A stretch of 49,471 bases of DNA from Arthrobacter sp. AK04 (GTDB lineage: Bacteria > Actinomycetota > Actinomycetes > Actinomycetales > Micrococcaceae). The notes beneath the pieces were generated by a model, which saw only the letters and a program-made list of their open reading frames with translations, ran no database searches and was not told the origin of the DNA. The stretch spans positions 1 through 49,471 of the forward strand of contig NZ_JAJOMC010000033.1 in NCBI RefSeq assembly GCF_021129155.1, written 5' to 3'. How positions within the stretch are numbered: the stretch's first letter is position 1; each line of letters starts with the position of its first letter. The position numbers and the translations under genes are program-made. Positions 48,221 to 49,471 of the stretch are shown piece by piece.

Positions 48221-49471
48221 ATGGAAGCCTTAACGACGGCGGCGCCAACGCAAAGGGCGGGGAGCCTCGATGGCACTCGCATTGGCGACGTCGTGAGAAT
48301 CCTGGCGTCCGTCCGTCCTGCTTCTACCGGTCCGGGCATGATTGACCAGTTGCGGGAGCTTGAGGATCTGAAGTCGCTGGCCGCTGCGAAACAGGCCCGG
48401 ATTACTGTGGCTTTTGATCTGTCCCAGCGGCGGGAGCAGGCCGCGGCCGGTGTCCCGGTCAAGGAACAAGGCACCGGCGTTGCCGCGCAGGTGGCGTTGG
48501 CGCGCCGGGAGTCCCCGGCCCGCGGCGGCCGGCTCCTGGGGATGGCCAAAGCCCTCGGCACCGAAATGCCCCACGCCCTGGCCGCCCTGGAGTCCGGGCA
48601 GCTGAACGAATGGCGCGCCACCCTCGTCGTGAAGGAAACAGCCTGCCTGTCCGCCGAAGACCGGTGCGCCGTGGACGAGGAACTCGCCACCAACACCGGC
48701 ACCCTGACAGGCGCTGGCTCACCGACAGGTGCTGGTTCACTGGCAGGTGCCGGGGACCGGGCCATCATCGCCGCCGTCCGGGCCGCCGCGTACCGGCGTG
48801 ACCCGCACTCGGTGACACGACGCTCAGCCCACGCGGTGAACGACCGGACCGTGACCCTCCGCCCCGCGCCGGACACCATGGCCCGCCTGACCGCCCTGCT
48901 CCCGGTCGCTCAAGGCGTCGCCGCCTACGCCGCCCTGACCCGCCACGCAGACACCGTCCGATCACAGGGTGATGAGCGGTCCCGGGGTGCGATCATGGCC
49001 GACCAGCTCGTCGAAAACATCACCGGCACCCCGGGAGGGGTCAGCAACATCGAAGTCCAGCTCGTCATGACCGACCGCACCCTTTTCCAGGGCGACAGCG
49101 AACCCGCCCGCCTCGCAGGCTACGGCATCGTCCCCGCCCACTGGGCCAGACAAACAATCCTCGGCCAGCCGGAACGCCCCGGCACAGGACCACAATCGGC
49201 CCCTGCCGGCGCTCCTGAGACGGCTGTCAGGGGCAGCAGTGACTTCGATGTCTGGCTCCGACGGCTTTACACAGCCCCCGGCACCGGAGAACTCCTCGCC
49301 ATGGACTCCAAAGCCCGGCTCTTCCCGCCCGGGCTCCGCCGGTTCCTCCAGATCCGCGACGACACCTGCCGCACCCCCTACTGCGACGCGCCCATCCGCC
49401 ACCACGACCACATCACCCCCTGGCACCAGGACGGCCCCACCACCAGCACCAACGGCCAAGGCCTCTGCGAA
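48221..49471 (+). CDS. DUF222 and HNH endonuclease domain protein, cut by the window end
   Basis: 417 residues visible, no stop before 49471. DUF222 fills about 30-330 (ELEDLKSLAAAKQARITVAFD, ALARRESPARGGRLLGMAKAL, IAAVRAAAYRRDP). The HNH nuclease starts near 385: CRTPYCDAPIRHHDHI, then GGPT-like GPTTSTNGQGLCE, including zinc Cys pair and the DHI. These proteins are multicopy in Micrococcaceae and often mobile-like. A short Gly/Ala repeat is inserted near 165-185. ATG 48221 has GAAAGG eight bases upstream; GTG 48218 is adjacent. A stop at 48206 fixes the 5' limit. Confidence 0.9.
   Translation, partial: MEALTTAAPTQRAGSLDGTRIGDVVRILASVRPASTGPGMIDQLRELEDLKSLAAAKQARITVAFDLSQRREQAAAGVPVKEQGTGVAAQVALARRESPARGGRLLGMAKALGTEMPHALAALESGQLNEWRATLVVKETACLSAEDRCAVDEELATNTGTLTGAGSPTGAGSLAGAGDRAIIAAVRAAAYRRDPHSVTRRSAHAVNDRTVTLRPAPDTMARLTALLPVAQGVAAYAALTRHADTVRSQGDERSRGAIMADQLVENITGTPGGVSNIEVQLVMTDRTLFQGDSEPARLAGYGIVPAHWARQTILGQPERPGTGPQSAPAGAPETAVRGSSDFDVWLRRLYTAPGTGELLAMDSKARLFPPGLRRFLQIRDDTCRTPYCDAPIRHHDHITPWHQDGPTTSTNGQGLCE
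48702..48752 (+). repeat. In-frame 18-bp tandem repeat inside the DUF222-HNH gene
   Basis: Three degenerate copies of an 18-base unit (ACAGGYGCTGGYTCACCG type) encode TGAGSP, TGAGSL and AGAG. The insertion falls between conserved DUF222 helices where relatives have a short turn, so it is probably a slippage expansion. Confidence 0.6.

Noticed and set aside
1..49471. CRISPR arrays, rRNA, tRNA, transposases, integrases or prophage genes
   Set aside because: I looked for regularly spaced repeats, RNA gene signatures and mobile-element enzymes on both strands and found none that could be supported.

Overview
The window looks like chromosome from a high-GC actinobacterium of the Micrococcaceae, most like Arthrobacter or Pseudarthrobacter. 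The basis is the strong G/C third-position bias, frequent GTG starts, actinobacterial-type inositol genes, an HspR-like MerR repressor, an MbfA-type ferritin/VIT protein, a PcrA with an actinobacterial N-terminal extension and a DUF222-HNH protein. Genus is an inference from gene content only.

Layout. (1) 0.1-12.2 kb is a miscellany: a serine-hydrolase-like lipoprotein whose catalytic motifs are all degenerate, a zinc alcohol dehydrogenase, a HAD phosphatase coupled to a DUF1508-like protein, a GH15 glycosidase, a DUF72 protein, an App1-type phosphatase, a GH1 beta-glucosidase, a small chaperone unit (J-domain protein, Hsp20, divergent MerR/HspR-like regulator) and a PAP2 phosphatase. (2) 12.2-18.6 kb holds a DNA-alkylation-repair-like HEAT protein, a ChvE-type sugar-binding lipoprotein behind a perfect LacI-type operator, a 104-base G/C-only tract that is probably an assembly fault, an iron-handling VIT protein, a metzincin-like protease and a LOG-family protein. 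(3) 18.6-41.4 kb is a large inositol catabolism island. (4) 41.5-42.4 kb is an ArsR/SRPBCC pair. (5) 42.5-49.5 kb is housekeeping: sucD-sucC, a lipoprotein, pcrA, and a DUF222-HNH gene that runs off the window end.

The inositol island. On the plus strand a GntR regulator precedes iolB. On the minus strand the order is tautomerase, iolC, aldolase, iolD, iolA, iolE-like, iolG, a TIM-barrel epimerase, an IolT-like permease, then a second unit of binding protein, permease, ATPase, four Gfo/Idh/MocA oxidoreductases and a hydroxypyruvate-isomerase-like protein. The core covers the full route from myo-inositol: IolG gives inosose, IolE the diketone, IolD 5-deoxyglucuronate, IolB 5-dehydro-2-deoxygluconate, IolC its 6-phosphate, the aldolase gives DHAP and malonic semialdehyde, and IolA acetyl-CoA. 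Two uptake systems, five oxidoreductases and three TIM-barrel proteins go well beyond what myo-inositol needs, which suggests use of several inositol isomers or keto-sugar/glycoside substrates.

The most interesting signals are: a 13-base motif (TTTGTnCTGACAT) repeated before iolC, the ABC binding-protein gene and the tautomerase gene, with the same -35 geometry at the first two, which defines a probable GntR regulon and draws the tautomerase into it; a TIM-barrel protein resembling the large subunit of C-glycoside deglycosidases; two 63-bp inverted-repeat elements inside the island; a pseudoenzyme lipoprotein; and four genes with the same six-base gap between a -10-like box and the start codon, suggesting leaderless mRNAs.
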